A stretch of DNA of 8,641 nucleotides from Candidatus Nanohalarchaeota archaeon (lineage in GTDB: Archaea; EX4484-52; B79-G9). The notes under the pieces were generated by a model that was not told the origin of the DNA, ran no database searches, and was given only the letters and a program-made list of their open reading frames with translations. Location of the stretch: NCBI GenBank assembly GCA_003660865.1, contig QMVA01000050.1, positions 1-8,641 on the forward strand, given 5' to 3'. Positions 1-5,524 of this stretch are shown here, in pieces; the stretch's first letter is position 1; the number at the start of each line of letters is the position of its first letter. The position numbers were made by a program, and so were the translations under genes.

Positions 1-117
1 AAAACAAATTTGAATCATTTTGCTCTGAAGGCAAAGATTTATTTGAAAGCTGCAAAAGCGGCTTTTGAAGAATTGCAGGAACTTAAAATTGTTCATGAAG
101 TTGGAGGTTTTGCGTAA
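1..117 (+). CDS. 3' end of an unidentified protein (partial)
   Basis: The first frame is open from the window edge to a TAA at 115-117 and encodes 38 residues. The composition (Ala, Leu, Lys, Glu, as in KAAKAAFEELQELK) looks like a genuine amphipathic helix followed by a short tail ending in VGGFA. The opposite strand is also open here, but its translation is rich in Phe, Ser, Cys and Gln and looks like a shadow. No family can be named from so short a tail. The gene starts outside the window and is not co-directional with the next genes downstream. Confidence 0.55.
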   Translation, partial: KTNLNHFALKAKIYLKAAKAAFEELQELKIVHEVGGFA

Positions 118-371
118 TGTGAGTTTATAATTTGTGAAATCAATATTGGAAGTGTTGGGGGCAAACTTTAGCCGATGTTTGAACACGACCCAATAATTAT
201 GTGTTAATATCTGCCTGCGGTAACATACGAGACAGATAATCATCTTAATTTCTGCAGAAACAAGCATATTGTTGCGCATCTTCAATTTCACTGGTTCAAG
301 ATAATCGTTTGTGATGTTTGGCGCATCGCTTGCTACACCACCTTAAAATCAGAAAGAAAATCAAACTCAAA
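118..371. other. Intergenic stretch with no intact gene; possible coding debris
   Basis: No ORF with a credible start, length and ribosome binding site was found on either strand, and no tRNA-like or strong hairpin structure was seen. On the - strand, the frame from 342 downward reads protein-like (beginning GGVASDAPNITNDYLEP), directly after an in-frame TAA. Near 245-250 a different frame continues with DDYLSRMLPQADINT and a TAA at 197-199. This could be a frameshifted remnant of a gene, or chance. It is reported as a region and not as a gene. Confidence 0.3.
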
Positions 372-518
372 TCATTTAAGGATTGCTTTTCTTATTTCCA
401 GAAGATTGCTTGTTTCTGATGGTGAATAAGGCTTGAGTTTCAGGGGTTTGGGGTGGCGCGCCAGAATAAAGTAAAACAATAGCAGGATGTTTACTGAGCC
501 GATTAGCAGAGGGTCCAT
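372..518 (-). CDS. Possible small single-span membrane protein (48 aa)
   Basis: The ORF from ATG 518-516 to a stop at 372 encodes a hydrophobic N-terminal helix (residues 3-19, LLIGSVNILLLFYFILA) followed by a basic, proline-containing tail (RHPKPLKLKPYSP) and a short helix. It lies 53 bp downstream of the paralogous membrane gene on the same strand, so it could be the last gene of the HMG-CoA reductase operon. The frame stays open upstream to an ATG at 635, but that part overlaps the preceding gene and reads like an out-of-frame shadow, so the internal ATG was chosen. The nearest Shine-Dalgarno-like GGAG is about 18 nt upstream, which is too far to be convincing. Function is unknown and it may not be translated. 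Confidence 0.35.
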   Translation of the reverse strand: MDPLLIGSVNILLLFYFILARHPKPLKLKPYSPSETSNLLEIRKAILK

Positions 519-571
519 GCTGAATATTTGGCTGGTCTCCCTAATATAGATTTGGGTTGATGATGAGTATT

Positions 572-922
572 TTATTGTGTGTTTGGAGGTGATGTTTTGT
601 TGATCTGTCTGATGATTGCGATAGCAGTAAGGCACACTGTGGATGCTGTGATGAATGCATGGTAAAGTGTCAGAGTGTTCAGGCAGAATATTAGTGTGAA
701 TATGAATGAGAAGTTTGCGATGAAGCCAAGTAGTGCGCCTTTTGCCATTCTTTCGATATATTCTGCACCTTTATTGCGCTCGAAAGCTATAGTTGCAGCA
801 AGACGGATAGGCAGACCTGCGAAGATTCCGCCTATTACCGGGCCCACAATGGATGCAAGCCATAGGGCAAAAGAGACAACTGCTCCACCGGCTATGAAGT
901 CTTTTGCGAATTTTTGTTTCAT
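572..922 (-). CDS. Small integral membrane protein, DUF3147/GlpM-like paralogue B
   Basis: A 116-residue protein with about four membrane segments (near residues 9-29, 31-47, 62-83 and 87-105), a basic N-terminus (MKQKFAK) and a basic C-terminal tail. It is a clear paralogue of the protein encoded immediately upstream. Both share a D-F-I-x-G-G start to helix 1, a G-P-x-I-x-G-x-F-A-x-L-P-I-R motif (here G27-R40) and a M-x-K-G-A-L-x-G motif before helix 3. The Gly-Pro/LPIR layout resembles small membrane families such as DUF3147/GlpM, but this is recalled by pattern, not searched. Its ATG overlaps the preceding stop as ATGA, with a GGAG site 8 nt upstream, indicating translational coupling. No enzymatic residues are apparent. 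The function is unknown; linkage to HMG-CoA reductase suggests a membrane or lipid role only by context. Confidence 0.75.
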   Translation of the reverse strand: MKQKFAKDFIAGGAVVSFALWLASIVGPVIGGIFAGLPIRLAATIAFERNKGAEYIERMAKGALLGFIANFSFIFTLIFCLNTLTLYHAFITASTVCLTAIAIIRQINKTSPPNTQ

Positions 923-1290
923 GGTAATATCTCCATGATTATCGGGTTGGTTATGCAGATTACAAGAGCACAGAGGAAGAGAGCGGCTATGAAGCTGTTT
1001 GTGATACCTATTTTTCGAGGTGTAAAGGAGAGGACAAGTGCAAAAGTGAAGGCGCCAAATAGACCGCTTAGGGCGCCTTTTGACATTTCGTATGCGACTG
1101 TCTCTCCTCCAGCGGCGCCTGCAATGAATATTGTTGCACCTACTCTTATGGGAAGGGCGGCGAATTCGCCGCTGATGAGGGGTCCGAGGATATCTGATAT
1201 TAAGAGTGCGATGGATATCAGGAGACCGCCGAATATGAAGTCTATTAGTATTTTATGGTACTGGGTTTTTTGGGATGCATGAGGTGACAC
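919..1290 (-). CDS. Small integral membrane protein, DUF3147/GlpM-like paralogue A
   Basis: A 123-residue hydrophobic protein with about four membrane segments (near residues 15-34, 36-59, 72-89 and 97-115). It shares the motifs of its downstream paralogue: DFIFGG at 17-22, GPLISGEFAALPIR at 36-49 and MSKGALSG at 69-76. The start is a GTG 9 nt after the HMG-CoA reductase stop. No in-frame ATG occurs before the conserved core, so the GTG is preferred, although the nearest GAGG is distant (about 16 nt), suggesting coupled re-initiation. It differs from its partner in charge distribution: a basic PRK in the loop before the last helix and an acidic, uncharged-to-negative C-terminus. It could be one half of a heteromeric membrane complex with paralogue B. 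Function unknown. Confidence 0.75.
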   Translation of the reverse strand: MSPHASQKTQYHKILIDFIFGGLLISIALLISDILGPLISGEFAALPIRVGATIFIAGAAGGETVAYEMSKGALSGLFGAFTFALVLSFTPRKIGITNSFIAALFLCALVICITNPIIMEILP

Positions 1291-1299
1291 TTTGAGAAA

Positions 1300-2523
1300 T
1301 TATTTGCCTCTGCCGTGCTTTACGTGGGCTTTTGCAACATCTCTTGATGTGAATGCAGACAAGAGCGAGAGTTCGCCGCATAGTATTGCAGCACCGGTTA
1401 TTTCAGCTAATTTGTGTGCGTTTTCACCTGGGTTCTTAGCAGGGCCGGATACACCTAATATGTCCAAGGCTTCTTTTTGTGTGCCTAGTGATGTGCCGCC
1501 GCCTACTGTGCCTACGTTGAGGTTTGGGATGTAGACTGAGATGTATAGGTCATCTTTGAGCATCTCGCATGTGGTGACACCCATTGCTGCCTCAGTTACA
1601 TGGGCTATGTCCTGTCCTGTGGCAAGGAATAGTGCTGCTGCGATGTTTCCGTAGTGGGCGTTGAAGCCGAGGCTTGATGCTACTGCTGAGCCCAGCAGGT
1701 TTTTTCGGTAGTTTACTTCGAATATGTGTTTTGCTGTGGTTTTTAGGACATCTTTTAATGTCTCTTTTTTTATTATTGCTTCTGCATGTACGCATTTTCC
1801 TCTTCCTAATATGAAGTTGACCGCTGATGGCTTTTTATCTGTGCAGACATTGCCTGACAGGCTGATGCATTTGGCGTTTGTCTCTTTGTCTATAAGTTCT
1901 CTTATTACTGTGTCGCACGCTATTACTGCCATGTTCATGCCCATGGCGTCTTTTGTGTCAAAGACGAATCTTAAGTATACGTTTCTGCCTACTATCCATG
2001 GTTGAATCTCTGTCAGTTTGCCGTATCGTGTTGTGCTTTCTGCTGTTTTTTTTATGCGTTGGAAGTTTTTCTGTGTCCATTCGACGAGCTCTTTTGATTC
2101 TTTGAGTCCGGATGTGCGAAATACAGGTGCGCGGGTCATGCCTTTGTTCTGGACATAGACTCTTGCGCCACCGGATGCGGTGACTGCTTTTGCGCCGCGG
2201 CTTGTGGATGCGACAAGTGCGCCCTCAGTTGTTGCAAGGGGAATATAGTATGTGCCTTTTGCATGTTCGCCGTTTACCTTGAGAGGACCTGCTATGCCCA
2301 GGGGGACCTGTGTTGCGCCGAGCATGTTTTCTATGTTTTTTTTGCATGCTGTGTCTGTGTCTATTGTGTGTGCGCCTATGTTTTCAAGGGTTGTGCCTGT
2401 GAGTTTTTCGATTGCGCGGCGGCGGATGGCGGTTGCTTCTTTTGGGGTTACCAGTTTGTCTATGTCGTGCATTTTTATTTTTCCGGTTATTATTTTTTGT
2501 TCAAGGTCGTTGTTCATTGTCAT
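1300..2523 (-). CDS. hmgA: 3-hydroxy-3-methylglutaryl-CoA reductase, class I (HMG-CoA reductase)
   Basis: Catalyses NADPH-dependent reduction of HMG-CoA to mevalonate, the committed step of isoprenoid and archaeal lipid synthesis, in the cytosol. The 407 residues match the soluble archaeal class I size, with no membrane anchor. All landmarks are present: the HMG-CoA-binding segment NMLGATQVPLGIAGPL (66-81), catalytic Glu100 in TTEGALVAS, the NADPH motif DAMGMN (192-197), catalytic Lys230 in CTDKKPSAVN, Asp305 in GQD, the GTVGGGT loop (338-344) and catalytic His400 in AHVKHGR near the C-terminus. Two starts are possible: the ATG at 2523, and the third codon ATG at 2517. The GAGG element touches the first ATG but lies 7 nt before the second, so 2517 may be the true start. 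It appears to be the first gene of an operon with the two small membrane proteins, driven by a TATA box near 2595. Confidence 0.97.
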   Translation of the reverse strand: MTMNNDLEQKIITGKIKMHDIDKLVTPKEATAIRRRAIEKLTGTTLENIGAHTIDTDTACKKNIENMLGATQVPLGIAGPLKVNGEHAKGTYYIPLATTEGALVASTSRGAKAVTASGGARVYVQNKGMTRAPVFRTSGLKESKELVEWTQKNFQRIKKTAESTTRYGKLTEIQPWIVGRNVYLRFVFDTKDAMGMNMAVIACDTVIRELIDKETNAKCISLSGNVCTDKKPSAVNFILGRGKCVHAEAIIKKETLKDVLKTTAKHIFEVNYRKNLLGSAVASSLGFNAHYGNIAAALFLATGQDIAHVTEAAMGVTTCEMLKDDLYISVYIPNLNVGTVGGGTSLGTQKEALDILGVSGPAKNPGENAHKLAEITGAAILCGELSLLSAFTSRDVAKAHVKHGRGK

Positions 2524-2588
2524 CCCTCTTTTATTCGTCTTTAGGTATTGGCTGATTTGTTTTCTGCTCTGCCTGAAAAAATCAAAAC

Positions 2589-2600
2589 AATATATATTTC
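2589..2600 (-). promoter_or_regulatory. TATA box for the HMG-CoA reductase operon
   Basis: On the - strand GAAATATATATT forms a strong archaeal TATA element. A start about 26 bp downstream would fall near 2569, leaving a leader of about 46-52 nt that includes the GAGG ribosome binding site. A run of six T on the - strand (2576-2581) in the leader region could also serve as a terminator for the retropepsin unit just upstream. Confidence 0.55.
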
Positions 2601-2623
2601 ATAATTCCAATATGGATTCTCAT

Positions 2624-3034
2624 TTATACTCCATTATCTTCAATTTCAAAGACAGTAATCTTCTCTTTTTGTTTGAATTTCACCTCAAACTTATCAAAGA
2701 CGTTAATTCTTCCAAGAAGAGGAGGAACATCTTCTACAAGACACCACGCAACTTTTATTGAAAATTCAATATCACCAATTCGCACTTTGAGTGTCTTGAT
2801 GATTGTCGGGACCTTTGAACCCCAGACTCCACCCATATCTTTTATTTCCTCATTATCTATGACGAGACCTAACAGTTCGCCAATGGATCTTGGAATCAAT
2901 GTAATGTCTGCCCCTGAACCAACATATAGAAACTCCCTTACTTCTTTATCGCCGTTTAAGAAAACCACTTCTGCAACAGGTCTGTAAATTTCGCCAAATG
3001 TTTTTGAATATTCTTTTCTATACCTGAATTCCAT
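2624..3034 (-). CDS. Retropepsin-like aspartic protease family protein, catalytic Asp replaced by Gly
   Basis: A single-domain retropepsin-fold protein of about 136 residues, the size of small prokaryotic clan AA proteins that work as homodimers. The sequence reads EFLYVGSGADITLIPRSIGELLGL, where the family norm is V-D-[ST]-G-A-D-x-T-x-I-P. The flap-like segment (GGVWGSKVP) and the C-terminal PPLLGRINVFDKFEVKFKQ motif, typical of archaeal members, are intact. The expected catalytic Asp is Gly (codon GGT at 2920-2918), one base from an Asp codon. The frame extends to an ATG at 3049 that overlaps the preceding stop as ATGA, but AAAGGTGG lies just before the ATG at 3034, where the family-like MEFRYRKEYS begins, so 3034 was chosen. 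It follows the DUF5678-like gene in a two-gene unit. It is probably proteolytically inactive if the sequence is right, and may bind peptides instead. Confidence 0.85.
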   Translation of the reverse strand: MEFRYRKEYSKTFGEIYRPVAEVVFLNGDKEVREFLYVGSGADITLIPRSIGELLGLVIDNEEIKDMGGVWGSKVPTIIKTLKVRIGDIEFSIKVAWCLVEDVPPLLGRINVFDKFEVKFKQKEKITVFEIEDNGV

Positions 3035-3045
3035 AATTCCACCTT

Positions 3046-3243
3046 TCATAATATCAGTATATCATCTTTTGGAATCTTTGCTAATGATGGACTCTTATCA
3101 GGATACTTCCTTTTGGCATCCTCCCAGACATCTTTGGCATTATCCCCGTGAGCGACTACTTTCTCATCAATAATAGCCACATACTCTCCTTTATATTTTC
3201 TCAAATCAGCGTCTACAAACCAGTTAAATTCTTTCGTCGCCAT
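3046..3243 (-). CDS. DUF5678-like small protein
   Basis: A 65-residue soluble protein. Residues 18-33 (KGEYVAIIDEKVVAHG) followed by a helical V-W-E-D-A-K-R-K-Y-P segment and the ending SPSLAKIPKDDILIL match what I recall of the DUF5678 family: Y-x-G-x-Y-V-A-I, K-V-V-A-x-G, A-K-x-K-x-P and a hydrophobic end. The biochemical function is not known. It is the first gene of a unit with the retropepsin-like gene, whose longest frame overlaps this gene's TGA. Upstream are a TATA element (3278-3286) and a perfect inverted repeat (3246-3270) over the predicted transcription start, suggesting a short 5' leader and repression at the start site. The start ATG is the only one at the head of the conserved region. 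Confidence 0.8.
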   Translation of the reverse strand: MATKEFNWFVDADLRKYKGEYVAIIDEKVVAHGDNAKDVWEDAKRKYPDKSPSLAKIPKDDILIL

Positions 3244-3245
3244 AT

Positions 3246-3270
3246 TATCAACAGTGTATATATGTTGATA
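3246..3270. promoter_or_regulatory. Perfect inverted repeat, candidate operator
   Basis: TATCAACA at 3246-3253 and TGTTGATA at 3263-3270 are perfect reverse complements separated by 9 bp, giving a 25-bp dyad. It lies 3 bp upstream of the DUF5678-like ATG and spans the predicted start site (near 3256) given by the TATA element at 3278-3286. A dimeric repressor bound here would block initiation. It also lies in the intergenic space shared with the divergent PerM-family gene, but about 60-85 bp from that gene's TATA box. Confidence 0.55.
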
Positions 3271-3277
3271 GAAGCAA

Positions 3278-3286
3278 CTATAAAAA
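3278..3286 (-). promoter_or_regulatory. TATA box for the DUF5678/retropepsin unit
   Basis: The - strand reads TTTTTATAG. Its centre is about 26 bp upstream of position 3256, which would give a leader of about 12 nt before the ATG at 3243 and place the inverted repeat directly over the start. Confidence 0.45.
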
Positions 3287-3331
3287 CATTAGGATGAAAT
3301 GCAAAATATTTAACTGTGTATGCTATTTCTC

Positions 3332-3341
3332 TTAAATATAA
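3332..3341 (+). promoter_or_regulatory. TATA box for the PerM-family gene
   Basis: TTAAATATAA is a good archaeal TATA element. It ends immediately before the first in-frame ATG (3342), so that codon would lie upstream of the expected transcription start near 3362. This argues for translation from the next in-frame ATG at 3369, with a leader of only a few nucleotides. Confidence 0.55.
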
Positions 3342-3368
3342 ATGCTTGCAGGCACAGATAAGTTGTTT

Positions 3369-4433
3369 ATGGATGGAAGAAATAGTATCTGGGGCTATTA
3401 TGGTATTGTTCTTGCAGTAGTCTTGTTTTTGCTTGTTGCGCCTTTCAGGGACGTATTTGCGTATTCTCTTTTTGTCTATTATATTGCACGGCCGTTTTAC
3501 AATATTGTGCGGCGCATTACACGGTGGAGGATGTTTTCTGCGATTTTTTCGCTTATTATTGTGATTTTGCCGATTATGGTTATTACAGTATACACCTTGA
3601 ATGTCGGTGCTATTGAGGTTGCTAAATATACTGAAAATATTCCTGATGATGAGAAATCGCAGTATGTTGAGATGATTACAGAGAAGATAAATGTTTCCGG
3701 TGGTATGAGTGATCCCTGGGGGACTGTATCCTCTTTCGGACATGACAGGGAATTTATGGCATCTGTCATGAATCTGTATAACCAGTCTGTGGGTTACTTT
3801 TTTTCTTTCCTGAGCTTTGTGTTTAATGTATTTTTGGTGTTTCTTATATCGTTTTATCTTTTGAAGGACGGGAGTAAGTTGAGAAGATCAGTGTTTGAGA
3901 ATGTTTTTTATAGCCAGAGGGTTGCTCATGAGTATTTTAATGAGGTTGACAAGGCACTTTTCAGGGTATTTTTCGGGAATATCCTGAATGCGATTGTTAC
4001 TGCGGTGCTTGCGACTGCTGTTTATAGTGTGTTCAATATGTATGCTCCTGTGCATTTGCAGCTGCCGTACCCAATTCTTCTTGCTATTCTTACTGGTGTT
4101 GCGAGTCTTGTGCCGATGATAGGAGTGAAGCTTGTGTGGATACCGGCTGCTGTATATCTTGCAGTGAATTCGTTTATTGCAGATTCTATTTTTAGTGATG
4201 CGGTCTATATTTTGGCATTTCTTGCTGCTGTCAATATTGTTGTTGATATGATTCCTGATTTTGCTTTGCGGCCTTTTGTTTCTGCAAAAGGAGTCCATAC
4301 GGGGGCGATGATGCTTTCCTATATTTTCGGGCCGATAGTATTTGGAATCAGCGGGATATTTATCGGGCCAATGATTTTGGTTCTTGCGGCTAAGTATGTG
4401 AGTATTGTGATGCCTGCACTAAGAAAGGGATAA
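3369..4433 (+). CDS. AI-2E family transporter (PerM-like membrane protein)
   Basis: A polytopic membrane protein of 354 residues, typical for the AI-2E/PerM family. Numbered from the ATG at 3369, there are paired N-terminal helices near 9-25 and 30-48 with the family-like YYIARPFYNIVRR, a third near 57-79, a soluble segment (about 85-135), then a hydrophobic C-terminal half. That half holds the hallmarks: GNILNAIVTAVLATAVY, TGVASLVPMIGVKLVWIP, the D-M-I-P-D-x-x-L-R-P segment and FGPIVFGISGIFIGPM near the end. Bacterial relatives have been linked to export of autoinducer-2 or to ion antiport; the archaeal substrate is unknown. An in-frame ATG at 3342 is less likely because the TATA box lies directly upstream of it. 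The stop codon abuts that of the convergent kinase gene with no intervening base. Confidence 0.88.
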   Translation: MDGRNSIWGYYGIVLAVVLFLLVAPFRDVFAYSLFVYYIARPFYNIVRRITRWRMFSAIFSLIIVILPIMVITVYTLNVGAIEVAKYTENIPDDEKSQYVEMITEKINVSGGMSDPWGTVSSFGHDREFMASVMNLYNQSVGYFFSFLSFVFNVFLVFLISFYLLKDGSKLRRSVFENVFYSQRVAHEYFNEVDKALFRVFFGNILNAIVTAVLATAVYSVFNMYAPVHLQLPYPILLAILTGVASLVPMIGVKLVWIPAAVYLAVNSFIADSIFSDAVYILAFLAAVNIVVDMIPDFALRPFVSAKGVHTGAMMLSYIFGPIVFGISGIFIGPMILVLAAKYVSIVMPALRKG

Positions 4434-5420
4434 TCACTCTATTTTTGCGCCCTCAACCCCGATTTTTGACATAATTACATCTGCGCCGGTCTCTTTTAGG
4501 GCATTCATTATTTTGTCCTGGTCTTTCGGATAGCAGAGTGCGACCATTATGCCGCCCCAGCCGCCGCCTGATAGTTTTGCGCCGAGTGCGCCTGCAGCAA
4601 GGCTTGTATAGATGCAGTCGTCAAGTTTCGGATGAGACATGCCTAGTTTTGATAAAAGGGTCTGGTTTTCGTTCATGAGGTGTCCTATCTCTTCAAGGTC
4701 ATTGTTCTGGATGGCTGTTTTTGCGTCGATAGTGAGTTTTTCTATATTTTTGAATATTCCTCTTACCTTTGATGGGAAGCGCGCTTCCATGCTCGGAAGA
4801 TGATACCCGACAGTCAAGGCGGTAGGTGCTGATACTTTTGTATCTGCTATGACCACGCTAAAATTCTGTGTGCCAAGTGAGTTGAATGTGATTTTGTCCT
4901 GTTTCTTTTTTACTATGTTAAAGCCACCTACTGAGGATGATACGATCTCACTTCCCGATGCTTTGCCGCCGTGTATCTTTACCTGGTGCGGGTATATCCA
5001 GTCAAAGTAGTCTCTGTTGTCTATATTTTTGCCTGACAAATTTGTGAGTGCTTTCAGGATTGAGCAGAATACCGCTGTTGAGCTGCTCATGCCGGAGTTT
5101 ACTGGGATATCGGATGTGATTTTCATGGTGAGGCCTTGCGTGATTTTTAGTTTAGGGACAATGTCTGAGATGAAGTCAAGAAGGGGGTATAGTTCGGAGG
5201 CTTTGCTTTCGTAGGTGTGAAGGGTGTTTCCAAGTACTGCGGTTGCGGATCCGAATGCTGCGGATTCTATGATCACTTTGTCGTCGGTTCTCATGTTTGC
5301 TGTGACAGTTGTTTTTCTGTCTACTGATGCTATTATGCAGGGCTTGTTGTAGATTACTGCGAATTCGCCAAAGAAGAATATGTTCCCCGGGGATGATGCA
5401 GTAACTGTGTCTTTTGTCAT
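4434..5420 (-). CDS. mvk: GHMP kinase, mevalonate kinase-like, with unusual active-site residues
   Basis: A 328-residue GHMP-fold kinase of archaeal mevalonate kinase length. It would phosphorylate mevalonate with ATP, the step after HMG-CoA reductase. Visible are the N-terminal SPGNIFFFGEFAVIY (10-24), the ATP-binding loop PVNSGMSSSTAV (106-117), the substrate-side motif IHGGKASGSEIVSSSVGGF (149-167) and the C-terminal GAKLSGGGWGG (280-290). Against the well-studied rat enzyme, key positions differ: Lys13 of APGK is Asn13, the His of GEHAV is Phe20, the Mg-binding Glu193 aligns with Gln146, and catalytic Asp204 aligns with Glu158 after a one-residue insertion. It may be a divergent mevalonate kinase, a phosphomevalonate kinase-like enzyme or another GHMP kinase. 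A TATA box 26 bp upstream of the ATG, with no ribosome binding site, suggests a leaderless mRNA. Confidence 0.8.
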   Translation of the reverse strand: MTKDTVTASSPGNIFFFGEFAVIYNKPCIIASVDRKTTVTANMRTDDKVIIESAAFGSATAVLGNTLHTYESKASELYPLLDFISDIVPKLKITQGLTMKITSDIPVNSGMSSSTAVFCSILKALTNLSGKNIDNRDYFDWIYPHQVKIHGGKASGSEIVSSSVGGFNIVKKKQDKITFNSLGTQNFSVVIADTKVSAPTALTVGYHLPSMEARFPSKVRGIFKNIEKLTIDAKTAIQNNDLEEIGHLMNENQTLLSKLGMSHPKLDDCIYTSLAAGALGAKLSGGGWGGIMVALCYPKDQDKIMNALKETGADVIMSKIGVEGAKIE

Positions 5421-5441
5421 GGTGTTTCATTGTTCAGGAAA

Positions 5442-5450
5442 CCATAAAAA
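5442..5450 (-). promoter_or_regulatory. TATA box for the mevalonate kinase-like gene
   Basis: The - strand reads TTTTTATGG, centred about 26 bp upstream of the A of the ATG at 5420. No Shine-Dalgarno sequence precedes the ATG, so the transcript is predicted to be leaderless. Confidence 0.5.
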
Positions 5451-5494
5451 GGTAATTGTCTGTTGGGAACTGTTTTTTAGAGATTTTGTAAAAA

Positions 5495-5502
5495 TTATAT
5501 AA
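5495..5502 (+). promoter_or_regulatory. TATA box for the MscS gene
   Basis: TTATATAA, preceded by an A-rich stretch, is centred about 26 bp upstream of the GTG at 5525. With no ribosome binding site, this predicts a leaderless mRNA beginning at the GTG, or a very short leader before the ATG at 5534. It is divergent from the kinase promoter, with the two TATA boxes about 50 bp apart. Confidence 0.55.
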
Positions 5503-5524
5503 CCGTTGATGACTAAGTAGGTTT

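Noticed and set aside
1..342. Long open - strand frame reaching the window edge
   Set aside because: Its part over 1-117 has shadow-like composition opposite a more convincing + strand tail. Only the 197-342 portion looked protein-like and is reported as a possible remnant.
555..612. Possible C/D box sRNA on the + strand (ATGATGA near 558, GTGATGT near 589, CTGA near 608)
   Set aside because: No clear D' box and no complementary terminal stem, and the stretch overlaps the 3' end of a coding gene on the other strand.
2604..2618. Near-palindrome ATTCCAATATGGATT upstream of the HMG-CoA reductase TATA box
   Set aside because: Two mismatched pairs within 15 bp in AT-rich DNA; not distinguishable from chance.
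2252..2761. 169-codon + strand ORF across the HMG-CoA reductase start and upstream region
   Set aside because: It lies antisense to two well-supported genes and a promoter, with low-complexity Cys/Phe/Ser-rich translation.
3213..3743. 176-codon - strand ORF opposite the PerM-family gene
   Set aside because: Its Asn/His/Arg/Lys-rich translation is typical of a shadow, and it runs through the TATA boxes and the inverted repeat.
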